The translations under genes were made by a program, and so were the position numbers. Shown here piece by piece: positions 49,119-56,883 of a stretch of 64,000 nucleotides of DNA (position 1 is the first letter of the stretch; the number at the start of each line of letters is the position of its first letter). The DNA is from Streptomyces sp. DHE7-1 (GTDB lineage: Bacteria; Actinomycetota; Actinomycetes; Streptomycetales; Streptomycetaceae): the NCBI GenBank assembly GCA_016432725.1, contig JACJDG010000003.1:6602001-6666000 (forward strand), given 5' to 3'. Below the pieces are notes generated by a model. That model was not told the origin of the DNA, did no database searches, and saw nothing but the letters and a program-made list of their open reading frames with translations.

Positions 49119-50447
49119 ATGAGCAGCCCCCCTGTCGCACCCCCGGGCTGGAGCCGCTGGCTGGTCCCGCCCGCCGCCCTGTCCGTCCACCTCTCCATCG
49201 GCCAAGCCTACGCCTGGAGCGTGTTCAAGCCGCCGCTCGAGTCGGCACTGCACCTCGACGGCACCCGCAGCGCGCTGCCCCTCCAGCTCGCGATCGTCAT
49301 GCTCGGGCTGTCGGCCGCGTTCGGCGGCACGCTGGTCGAGCGCAACGGGCCGCGCTGGGCGATGACCGTGGCCCTCGTCTGCTTCTCCTCCGGCTTCCTG
49401 CTCTCCGCGCTCGGCGCCGAGACGCGGCAGTACTGGCTGATCGTCCTCGGCTACGGCTTCGTCGGCGGGATCGGCCTCGGCATCGGCTACATCTCGCCCG
49501 TGTCCACCCTGATCAAGTGGTTCCCGGACCGGCCCGGCATGGCCACCGGCATCGCCATCATGGGCTTCGGCGGCGGCGCGCTGATCGCGTCGCCCTGGTC
49601 GGCGCAGATGCTGGAGTCGTTCGGCACCGGCCACTCCGGGATCGCGCTCGCCTTCCTCGTGCACGGACTGACGTACGCCGTCTTCATGACGCTCGGCGTG
49701 CTGCTCGTACGCGTGCCCCGCCCCGAGCGACCCGCCGAGGGAGCCCCGGCCGCCGACGGCGGTGTGCGCGTCTCCGCCCGCGGCGCCGTGCGCACCCCGC
49801 AGTTCTGGTGCCTGTGGGTGGTGCTGTGCATGAACGTGACCGCGGGCATCGGCATCCTGGAGAAGGCCGCGCCGATGATCACGGACTTCTTCGCGGACGG
49901 CTCCACCCCGGTGTCGGCCTCGGCGGCCGCCGGCTTCGTCGCGCTGCTGTCGGCCGCCAACATGGCCGGCCGGATCGGCTGGTCCTCCGCCTCCGACCGG
50001 ATCGGACGCAAGAACATCTACCGCGTCTACCTCGGTGCCGGTGCCGTGATGTACCTGCTGATCGCCCTGTTCGGGGACGGCTCGAAGCCGCTGTTCGTGC
50101 TGTGCGCGCTGGTGATCCTCTCCTTCTACGGCGGCGGCTTCGCGACGATCCCCGCCTATCTGAAGGACCTCTTCGGCACCTACCAGGTCGGCGCCATCCA
50201 CGGCCGGCTGCTCACCGCCTGGTCCACGGCCGGTGTGCTCGGGCCGCTGATCGTCAACTGGATCGCCGACCGCCAGGAGGAGGCCGGGAAGCACGGACCG
50301 TCGCTGTACGGGCTGTCCTTCGGCATCATGATCGGCCTGCTCGTCGTCGGTCTCGTCGCCAACGAGTTCGTCCGCCCCGTGCACGTCCGCCACCACGTCC
50401 CCGCCCCGAGGGAGGCAGCAGATGCCCAGCGACAGCAGCCCGCCTAG
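49119..50447 (+). CDS. OxlT-family MFS transporter
   Basis: 442 residues, intact. Twelve predicted helices, among them AALSVHLSIGQAYAWSVFK, GYGFVGGIGLGIGYISPVS and MITDFFADGSTPVSASAAAG. The family signature GIGLGIGYISPVSTLIKWFPD and the mid-protein RIGWSSASDRIGRKNIY resemble the oxalate:formate antiporter (OxlT/OFA) branch. The substrate in actinomycetes is unproven, probably a small organic acid. A 42-residue membrane protein overlaps its 3' end. Confidence 0.9.
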   Translation: MSSPPVAPPGWSRWLVPPAALSVHLSIGQAYAWSVFKPPLESALHLDGTRSALPLQLAIVMLGLSAAFGGTLVERNGPRWAMTVALVCFSSGFLLSALGAETRQYWLIVLGYGFVGGIGLGIGYISPVSTLIKWFPDRPGMATGIAIMGFGGGALIASPWSAQMLESFGTGHSGIALAFLVHGLTYAVFMTLGVLLVRVPRPERPAEGAPAADGGVRVSARGAVRTPQFWCLWVVLCMNVTAGIGILEKAAPMITDFFADGSTPVSASAAAGFVALLSAANMAGRIGWSSASDRIGRKNIYRVYLGAGAVMYLLIALFGDGSKPLFVLCALVILSFYGGGFATIPAYLKDLFGTYQVGAIHGRLLTAWSTAGVLGPLIVNWIADRQEEAGKHGPSLYGLSFGIMIGLLVVGLVANEFVRPVHVRHHVPAPREAADAQRQQPA

Positions 50448-50550
50448 CCGGTCCGGCCTGATCCTCCTCGCCTGGCTGTGGGTGGGGGCACCGCTCGCCT
50501 ACGGGGTGTACGAGCTGGTACGGAAGGCCACGCAGTTGTTCACGGGGTGA
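50422..50550 (+). CDS. MFS transporter small subunit-like protein (42 residues)
   Basis: Overlaps the end of the MFS gene by 26 bases in another frame. GAGGGAGG at 50408-50415 gives a proper ribosome site before ATG 50422. The product reads MPSDSSPPSRSG, then one membrane helix (LILLAWLWVGAPLAYGVYEL) and a short basic end (VRKATQLFTG). It resembles the small membrane subunits known beside OFA-type MFS genes in actinobacteria. Too short for ordinary gene finders. Confidence 0.72.
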   Translation: MPSDSSPPSRSGLILLAWLWVGAPLAYGVYELVRKATQLFTG

Positions 50551-50688
50551 ATGTTCGGGCGTCCGAGGGTGTGACGGAAGCCGACAACTCGGATGCCCGA
50601 ATCCTGTGCCCTCGCCTGCCGCCGTACTCGCGAGTCACTGACCAGACTGATGGATCCCGCTACCCACGGCAACGAGGGGATCCCCGAC

Positions 50689-51636
50689 ATGCACGGCTCG
50701 CGCATCGCGGCCATCGGCCACTACCAGCCCGCCAGGGTGCTCACCAACGACGACCTGGCCGGCATGGTCGACACCAGCGACGAGTGGATCCGCGGCCGGG
50801 TGGGCATCCGGACCCGCCACATCGCGGGCCCCGATGAGCCGGTCGACGAACTCGCCGCGCACGCCGCCGCCAAGGCGCTCGCCGCCGCCGGCCTTACGCC
50901 CGGTGACATCGACCTGGTGCTGGTGGCCACCTCCACCGCCATCGACCGCTCCCCGAACACCGCCGCCCGGGTGGCCGCCCGCCTCGGCATCCCGAGCCCC
51001 GCGGCCATGGACGTCAACGTCGTCTGCGCCGGGTTCACCCACGCCCTCGCCACCGCCGACCACACGGTACGGGCGGGCGCCGCCACCCGGGCACTGGTCA
51101 TCGGCGCCGACAAGATGTCCGAGGTCACCGACTGGAGCGACCGCAGCACCTGCGTCCTGGTGGGCGACGGGGCCGGGGCCGCCGTGGTGGAGGCGTGCGA
51201 GCCGGGCCGGCAGCCCGGGATCGGGCCGGTGCTGTGGGGATCGGTGCCGGAGATGGGCAACGCCGTGCGGATCGAGGGCACCCCGCCCCGGTTCGCGCAG
51301 GAGGGGCAGAGCGTCTACCGCTGGGCCACCACCCAGCTCCCGCCCATCGCCCGGCGCGCCTGCGAGCGGGCCGGACTCGACCCCGCCGACCTCGTCGCGG
51401 TCGTCCTGCACCAGGCCAACCTGCGCATCATCGAGCCGCTCGCGCGGAAGCTGGGCGCCGTGAACGCCGTGGTCGCGCGCGACGTCACCGAGTCCGGCAA
51501 CACCTCGGCCGCCAGCATCCCGATCGCCCTGTCCAAGCTGCTCGAACAGGGCGCGGTCCGCAGCGGCGACCCGGCCCTGCTGTTCGGCTTCGGCGGCAAC
51601 CTGTCGTACGCGGGACAGGTCGTCCGCTGCCCGTGA
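50689..51636 (+). CDS. 3-oxoacyl-ACP synthase III (FabH)-like ketosynthase
   Basis: 315 residues, intact. ATG 50689 follows GAGGGGA. The FabH catalytic triad is visible: Cys in VNVVCAGFTHAL (residue about 113), His in VVLHQANLRIIE and Asn in TESGNTSAASIPI. Also GRVGIRTRHIAGPDEP and the end LLFGFGGNLSYAGQVV. It condenses an acyl-CoA with malonyl-ACP. Being isolated from a fab operon it may serve a secondary or side pathway. Confidence 0.9.
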   Translation: MHGSRIAAIGHYQPARVLTNDDLAGMVDTSDEWIRGRVGIRTRHIAGPDEPVDELAAHAAAKALAAAGLTPGDIDLVLVATSTAIDRSPNTAARVAARLGIPSPAAMDVNVVCAGFTHALATADHTVRAGAATRALVIGADKMSEVTDWSDRSTCVLVGDGAGAAVVEACEPGRQPGIGPVLWGSVPEMGNAVRIEGTPPRFAQEGQSVYRWATTQLPPIARRACERAGLDPADLVAVVLHQANLRIIEPLARKLGAVNAVVARDVTESGNTSAASIPIALSKLLEQGAVRSGDPALLFGFGGNLSYAGQVVRCP

Positions 51637-51777
51637 CACCGTGCGCACCGGCGTGTGACGCGTCCGACTCCCCCCGTCCCTGGCCTTTCGTGCGCAGCAG
51701 ACCGTAGGCGATAGACAATCGATACCGGCTCCATGGGCGCATGGCTGGGCACCGGCCTGCCGAGGAGGGGGACCGCG

Positions 51778-52016
51778 ATGTCGTCGACCGGACTGCCGCA
51801 GGGAGCCCTACCCAAGCTCGAACGGCCCGGACCGCTGCGCGACCGTGTCTACGAGGCCCTGCTGGAACTCATCACCACCCGCGCCCTGCGGCCCGGCCAG
51901 CACCCCGCGAGCTGATCACTGCGATCACCGCCCACGACGCCCCGCGCGCCGCCGCCCTGAGGCGGGAACACACCGAGCACACCCGCCGCTCCTACCACGA
52001 GCGCGACACGGCCTGA
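51778..52016 (+). pseudogene. GntR-family regulator with internal deletion
   Basis: The N-terminal part (LERPGPLRDRVYEALLELIT, then TRALRPGQH) is the start of a FadR/GntR winged helix. The reading then jumps at CCCC 51903-51906, which in the corrected frame is joined directly to RELITAITAHDAPRAAALRRE and HTEHTRRSYHERDTA, the final helix of a FCD sensor domain. About 150 internal residues (rest of the HTH and most of FCD) are missing. With one more C it is an open frame of 79 residues. GAGGAGGGGG precedes ATG 51778. Non-functional as a regulator. Confidence 0.68.
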
Positions 52017-52097
52017 CCGCACCGGCCCCCACGCCGAAAGCCTCGTCGCACGGCTTCCGGCGGTAGCGGCCGGCCCCGGGCGGGGTGCGTAACTCCG

Positions 52098-52293
52098 GTG
52101 CCCGTCGTCGGCTGTATCGCCGGATTCACCGCCCCGAGGGCGGCACCACGGGCCACGCGGGTGCCATCGTCTCCGGCTCGGTCGGCTCTGCCCGGGCGAA
52201 GAAGGCCGCCCTGGAGGCGGCCGACGTCCGCGTCGGCGTCACTTCGGCCGAGAGGCACGGCTCGCCCTCGCCCTGCCGCGCGGCCGCACGTGA
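52098..52293 (+). pseudogene. Succinyl-CoA ligase alpha (SucD) C-terminal relic
   Basis: The reading, after one C is added at CCCC 52132-52135, is PVVGCIAGFTAPEGGTTGHAG, then AIVSGSVGSARAKKAALEAAD and VRVGVTSAE. It matches the last 65 or so residues of succinate-CoA ligase alpha, where GHAGAIV carries the phosphohistidine site. The rest of the gene is missing. A second frame problem near 52250 leads to a plausible LALALPRGRT end at TGA 52291-52293. A decayed fragment, not a gene. Confidence 0.6.
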
Positions 52294-52495
52294 GGTCACT
52301 CATAGTGCGGACGCGGTCACTTTCGCAGATGTTGCCGCGGCAGTAACTTCCTTGCCGCGCCCCGAGCCCCCGCGGTCCTCCGCCGAACGGCCCCGGCGCC
52401 TTGCGACGTCCTGCCCGCACGGCGGCGCGAGCCGTGCGGCCGGACCGGCCACGTACCTCCCGCCCCCGACCGTGCACCGGAAGCGGAGCAACCGA

Positions 52496-54037
52496 ATGGC
52501 ACCCACCCTCACCCTCAAGAACGGCACGTCCTGGACCGAGGCCTGGCAGCGCTGCCTCGCCGCCGCGCCCGAGGCCTTCCGGGACGACCGCGTCCTCAAC
52601 CTCTGGAACGCCGTCTGGCACGCCGACGGCCGGGCACTGCCCGCCATCAGCCCGGTCGACGGCACCCCCATCGCCGGCCCGCCCCGGCTGGACCGGGCCA
52701 CCGCCCGCCAGGCCGTGGCCGCCTCCCTCGACCAGCACCGCGCCTGGCGGCACGTCCCACTGGCCGAACGCCGGGCCCGGGTCGCGGCCACCCTGGACGC
52801 CCTCACCGAGCACCGAGAACTCCTCGCCCTCCTCCTCGTCTGGGAGATCGGCAAGCCCTGGCGGCTCGCCCGTGCGGACGTGGACCGCGCCATCGACGGG
52901 GTCCGCTGGTACGTCGACGGCATCGAGCCGATGCTCGCCGGCCGGGCCCCGCTGGACGGCCCGGTCTCCAACATCGCGAGCTGGAACTACCCGATGAGCG
53001 TCCTCGTGCACGCCCTGCTGGTCCAGGCGCTCGCCGGCAACGCCGTCATCGCCAAGACCCCCACCGACGGCGGAGTCGCCTGCCTCACCCTGGCCTGCGC
53101 GCTCGCCGCCCACGAAGGGCTCCCCGTCACCCTGGTCAGTGGCAGCGGGGGAGAGCTGTCCCAGGCCCTCGTCCGGGCCCCCGAGATCGGCTGCGTCTCC
53201 TTCGTCGGCGGCCGCGACACCGGCGCCGCGGTCGCCACGGCCGTCACCGACCTCGGCAAACGGCACATCCTCTAACAGGAGGGCCTGAACACCTGGGGCA
53301 TCTGGAACTTCTCGGACTGGGACGCGCTCGCGGCCGTCGTCCCGAAACTCTTCGACTACGGCAAACAGCGCTGCACGGCCTATCCGCGCTTCGTGGTCCA
53401 GCGCGACTCCTTCGACGCCTTCCTCGCGGCGTACCTGCCGGCCGTCCGCGGGGTGCGGGTGGGCCACCCCCTGGCGGTGGCGCGGGGAACCGACCCCTGC
53501 CCGGAGCTGGACTTCGGCCCCTTGATCAACGCCGCCAAGGCGAAGGAACTGCGCGACCAGGTCGCCGAGGCCGTCGACCGCGGCGCCGTACCCCTGTACC
53601 GCGGCAGCGAGGCCGACGCCCGCTTCCTCCCCGGCCAGGACACCTCGGCCTACGTCCACCCCGTCACCCTCCTCAACCCGCCCCGCTCATCCCCGCTCCA
53701 CCACGCCGAACCCTTCGGCCCGGTCGACACGATCGTCCTGGTCGACACCGAGGCGGAGCTGCTGGCCGCGATGAACGCGTCCAACGGCGCCCTCGTCGCC
53801 ACCCTCGCCACGGACGACCGGGCCACCTTCGACCGGCTGGCCCCGCAGATCCGCGCCTTCAAGACCGGCCACGGCACCCCTCGCTCCCGCGGCGACCGCG
53901 ACGAACTCTTCGGCGGCTTCGGCGCCTCCTGGCGCGGCGCCTTCGTCGGCGGCGAACTCCTGGTCCGCGCGGTGACCCAGGGGCCCGCGGACGAGCGGCC
54001 GCCCGGCAACTTCCCGGAGTACCAGCTCATGCCCTGA
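52496..54037 (+). pseudogene. Aldehyde dehydrogenase-family gene with an in-frame TAA
   Basis: One frame through 514 codons apart from TAA 53273-53275. First half: WQRCLAAAPEAFRDDRVLNLW, then GPVSNIASWNYPMSVLVHALL and LPVTLVSGSGGELSQALV. After the stop: QEGLNTWGIWNFSDWDAL, LFDYGKQRCTAYPRF (catalytic Cys), AEPFGPVDTIVLVD. The expected protein has E at the TAA position (LGKRHILE-QEGLN), which is the general-base Glu of the ELGG motif. No single-base insertion explains it, so a GAA/GAG-to-TAA change is the simplest account. Readthrough or a recent pseudogene are both possible. Confidence 0.75.
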
Positions 54038-54212
54038 CCCCACGTCGCACGTACCCGGACGGTCACCGACCGTGCGGGGCGGCGGGCGGGTCCGAGAAGG
54101 CGCGCCGCCCGCCGCCCATCCCACGGATACGCAGGTGAAACGCACTCCGAAGTCTTGGTATTGTTGTCCATGTCGCCGCGGGGAACACCCCCGGTCAGGC
54201 GGCAGACACCTT

Positions 54213-54297
54213 GTCCGGGTGGCGGAATGGCAGACGCGCTAGCTTGAGGTGCTAGTGCCCTTTATCGGGCGTGGGGGTTCAAGTCCCCCCTCGGACA
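54213..54297 (+). tRNA. tRNA-Leu (anticodon GAG)
   Basis: 85 bases. The acceptor arm GTCCGGG pairs with CTCGGAC near the 3' end (one G-U pair). The D arm follows, then the anticodon arm CTAGC-TTGAGGT-GCTAG with GAG in the loop, a long variable arm (TGCCC...GGGCG) typical of class II Leu tRNAs, and the T arm GGGGG-TTCAAGT-CCCCC. CCA is not encoded. It reads CUC/CUU codons. Confidence 0.93.
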
Positions 54298-54320
54298 CTC
54301 ACCGTGGGAACACGGACAAA

Positions 54321-54351
54321 GAGGGCCACGACCTGCCGGGTCGGGGCCCTC
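54321..54351 (+). terminator. Hairpin downstream of tRNA-Leu
   Basis: GAGGGCCACGACC (54321-54333) pairs with GGTCGGGGCCCTC (54339-54351), one mismatch, loop TGCCG. It is preceded by ACACGGACAAA. A close copy occurs at 55114-55144 after the next gene. Confidence 0.75.
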
Positions 54352-54434
54352 GTCGCGTTCCCGGTCCGCGGGTGCCGCCGGCGGAGCGGGCGGTCGCGTC
54401 TTCGCGCGGCACACGGCCCCGTATCGTGGGCCTC

Positions 54435-55040
54435 ATGAGTCGCTGGAAGGATCTGACCGGGGAAACGTCCGGGCAGGACTACGCCGCACGGTTCGCGGCC
54501 CTGGCCCGCAGCGGCACGGACGTGCACGGTGAGGCCCGGTTCTGCGCCGCGCTCGTACCCGCCGGAGCGCGCGTGCTGGACGCCGGGTGCGGTACCGGAC
54601 GGGTCATGATCCGGCTCGCGGAACTCGGGTACGACTGCGTGGGCGTCGATCTCGACGCGTCGATGCTGGCGGTGGCGCGGGAGCAGGCGCCGCGACTGCC
54701 CTGGTTCCAGGCCGACCTGACCCGGTTCGAGCCCGGCCTCCTCGGCATCGCGGCGGACTTCGACCTCGTGGTCGCCGCCGGCAACGTGTTCCCGTTCCTC
54801 ACGGCCGGCACCGAGGCCACGGTGGTGGGGCGTCTGGCCGAGGCCCTGCGTCCGGGAGGTCTCATGGTCGCCGGCTTCGGCCTGGACGAAGTCCACCTGC
54901 CCGTGCCGCCCGGCATCACGCTGCCGGAGTACGACGACTGCTGCGCCGCGGCCGGCCTCACCCTCGTCGACCGCTTCGCCACCTGGGACGCGGCCCCTTA
55001 CGAAGGCGGCGGCTATGCCGTCAGCGTCCACCGCAGGTGA
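54435..55040 (+). CDS. SAM-dependent methyltransferase
   Basis: 201 residues, intact. It opens MSRWKDLTGETSGQDYAARF. The SAM motif VLDAGCGTGRVMIRLAELG sits near residue 47, then VGVDLDASMLAVAREQAP, FDLVVAAGNVFPFL and LAEALRPGGLMVAGFG. Substrate unknown. It lies between tRNA-Leu and a second copy of the tRNA-type hairpin, which may mark an insertion (see findings). Confidence 0.88.
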   Translation: MSRWKDLTGETSGQDYAARFAALARSGTDVHGEARFCAALVPAGARVLDAGCGTGRVMIRLAELGYDCVGVDLDASMLAVAREQAPRLPWFQADLTRFEPGLLGIAADFDLVVAAGNVFPFLTAGTEATVVGRLAEALRPGGLMVAGFGLDEVHLPVPPGITLPEYDDCCAAAGLTLVDRFATWDAAPYEGGGYAVSVHRR

Positions 55041-55113
55041 GGATCCGCGCGACGGCGTGATCACCCGCGCCGACCGGGTGTCCGTCGGACGCTCGCTCTG
55101 AGGACACGGACAA

Positions 55114-55144
55114 GAGGGCCTCGACCGCTGTGGTCGAGGCCCTC
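55114..55144 (+). terminator. Perfect hairpin downstream of the methyltransferase
   Basis: GAGGGCCTCGACC (55114-55126) and its perfect complement 55132-55144, loop GCTGT, followed by GTTTCG. The preceding ACACGGACAA matches that of the hairpin at 54321. Confidence 0.82.
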
Positions 55145-55185
55145 GTTTCGTGTGCGCGCACGACCCGCGTCAGCCGCTCGGCCGC

Positions 55186-55936
55186 TCAGCCGTCCGTCTC
55201 CGGTCCGGCGGTGCCGGCCTCGGGCTTCTCGGGCTGGGCGTAGAGGATGTCGCGAGCCTGTTCCGCGGCGCGGGCTAGGCTCTCGCCGACGAAGTCGACG
55301 AAGCGGGCGATGTTCTCGAGGCGCGCGGCAGCCGGGGTGTCGGGGCCGAGCAGGGCGACCCCCGCCGTGCGGTCTCGGCGAGCTCGGCGTTGGACCGGGC
55401 GGCGGCGATCATTCCCTGGTACCAGACGTCGTTGTCGACTATGTAGCGCTCGCGGCGGCGTTCGTCGCGTTCCCGGCGGATGAGGCCCTGGCTCTCGAGC
55501 TGGGCGATGGCCTTGGAGATCGACGCCGGGCTGACCTCGAGGTGCCGGGCGAGCTCCGACGCGGTGAGGCTGCCCGTGTCGTCGGTGTAGAGGCAGGTCA
55601 GCACGCGGGACATCATCTTCGGCAGGCCCTGCCGCATCAGGAGGGTGGTGAAGGCCTCCTCGTACTCGCGTACCGCCTGGGCGTCGCGGCCGTGGGCCTG
55701 CACAGCCGCCTGCGTGTCGCGGGGGCGGTCTGCCTGCGGCGGTGCGCGCGGTGTTCGGTCGCACGGTGGGCGAGGTCGGCGCGGTAGCCGGTGGGGCCGC
55801 CGTTGCGCATCACCTCGCGGGTGACGGTCGAGGTCGGACGGTCGAGACGCCTGGCGATCTCCGCGTAGGCGAGGCCGTCGGCCAGTCCCAGGGAGATCTG
55901 CTGGCGTTCCTGCTGGGTGAGTCGGCCTCCCGGCAT
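55186..55936 (-). CDS. GbsR/MarR-type regulator with extra N-terminal HTH (two frame breaks)
   Basis: About 250 residues after correction. ATG 55936 has AAGGAG upstream. Residues 1-75 carry an IS30-type HTH (LTQQERQQISLGLADGLAYA, EIARRLDRPTSTVTREVMRN). Residues about 90-200 hold a MarR/GbsR winged helix (MMSRVLTCLYTDDTGSLTAS, SKAIAQLESQGLIRRERDERR), then a helical end (LENIARFVDFVGESLARAAEQ). Breaks at GGGGG 55721-55725 and CCCCC 55357-55361 are each closed by one base. Two DNA-binding modules in one protein are typical of this streptomycete family. It is divergent from the DUF4097-ABC operon it probably represses. Confidence 0.85.
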
Positions 55937-55993
55937 CGCGGTCTCCTTCGTGTGTCCGTAGCGGCCCCCACCATAGCGTTCACTCTTGCTCCA

Positions 55994-56116
55994 TTGCAAC
56001 GAAGGCTGCGCGTATCGTTGCGTTACTGCTCCAACCGTTGCAACGATATTGGCACTTTCACCTGCACTTACTGTTATGCAACGCAACAAGTATGTTGCCG
56101 AAATCGTGAACGCAAC
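55994..56116. promoter_or_regulatory. Operator array of GTTGCAAC-type sites
   Basis: CGTTGCAACG (56036-56045) is a perfect 10-bp palindrome. Half or variant sites TTGCAACGA (55994), TATCGTTGCG (56013), and ATGCAACGCAAC and GTTGCCG further on lie within about 120 bases. The region is markedly AT-richer than its flanks. It separates the GbsR-type regulator from the DUF4097-exporter operon and is its likely control region. Confidence 0.72.
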
Positions 56117-56182
56117 GTAGCTTTTCCTCTGTCGGAAACGACGGGCCGCACGGGCCCGACGACACGGATGAAGGAGCACACC

Positions 56183-56851
56183 ATGCAGAAGTTCGACACC
56201 CCCGCCCCGGTCGCCGCCGTCCTGGACATCCCCGCCGGACACATCCGGTTCATCGCCGCCGACCGGACCGACACCACGGTCGAGGTACTGCCCGCCGACG
56301 CCTCCAAGGGGCGGGACGTGAAGGCCGCCGAGCAGATCGAGGTCGCCTACGCCGAGGGCGTCCTGCGGATCGAGGCCCCGGCGGCGAAGAACCGGATCCT
56401 CGGCCACTCCGGATCGGTCGAGGTGACCGTCCAGTTGCCCGCCGGCTCCCGGGTCGAGGCGAAGGCGGCACTCGCCGAACTCCGGGGCGTCGGACGCCTC
56501 GGCGACGTCACCTTCGAGGGCGCGCAGGGCTCGGTCAAGCTCGACGAGACCGCCGCCGCCCACCTCACCCTCCAGGCCGGCGACGTCACGGTCGGCCGCC
56601 TGGGCGGCCCCGCCGGGATCAGCACCCAGAAGGGCGACATCAGCGTCGCCGAGGCCCAGCGCGGCGAGGTCACCCTGAGCACCCGGCACGGCGAGATCAC
56701 CGTCGGCGCCGCCCGCGGAGTCTCCGCCTCCCTGGACGCCGGCACCGGCTACGGCCGGGTCCACAACGCGCTGCGGAACGCCGACGGCGTCCCCGGCCTG
56801 ACCATCCACGCCACCACCGCCTACGGCGACATCACCGCCCGCAGCCTCTGA
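56183..56851 (+). CDS. DUF4097 protein
   Basis: 222 residues, intact, from ATG 56183 after AAGGAG. A regular array of short beta-strands (VLDIPAGHIRFIAADRTDT, GSVEVTVQLPAGSRVEAKA, GDVTVGRLGGPAGISTQKGD, ISVAEAQRGEVTLST) gives the beta-helix-like DUF4097 fold. It has no signal peptide and no catalytic motif. It is the first gene of an operon with an ABC exporter, a common pairing in streptomycetes. The role is unknown. Confidence 0.82.
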   Translation: MQKFDTPAPVAAVLDIPAGHIRFIAADRTDTTVEVLPADASKGRDVKAAEQIEVAYAEGVLRIEAPAAKNRILGHSGSVEVTVQLPAGSRVEAKAALAELRGVGRLGDVTFEGAQGSVKLDETAAAHLTLQAGDVTVGRLGGPAGISTQKGDISVAEAQRGEVTLSTRHGEITVGAARGVSASLDAGTGYGRVHNALRNADGVPGLTIHATTAYGDITARSL

Positions 56852-56883
56852 ATCCGCAGACACCGAACAAGGGGGCACCTCTC

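Noticed and set aside
54213..55144. A complete integrated mobile element at tRNA-Leu
   Set aside because: No integrase, excisionase or replication gene is present; only a methyltransferase lies between the two similar hairpins.
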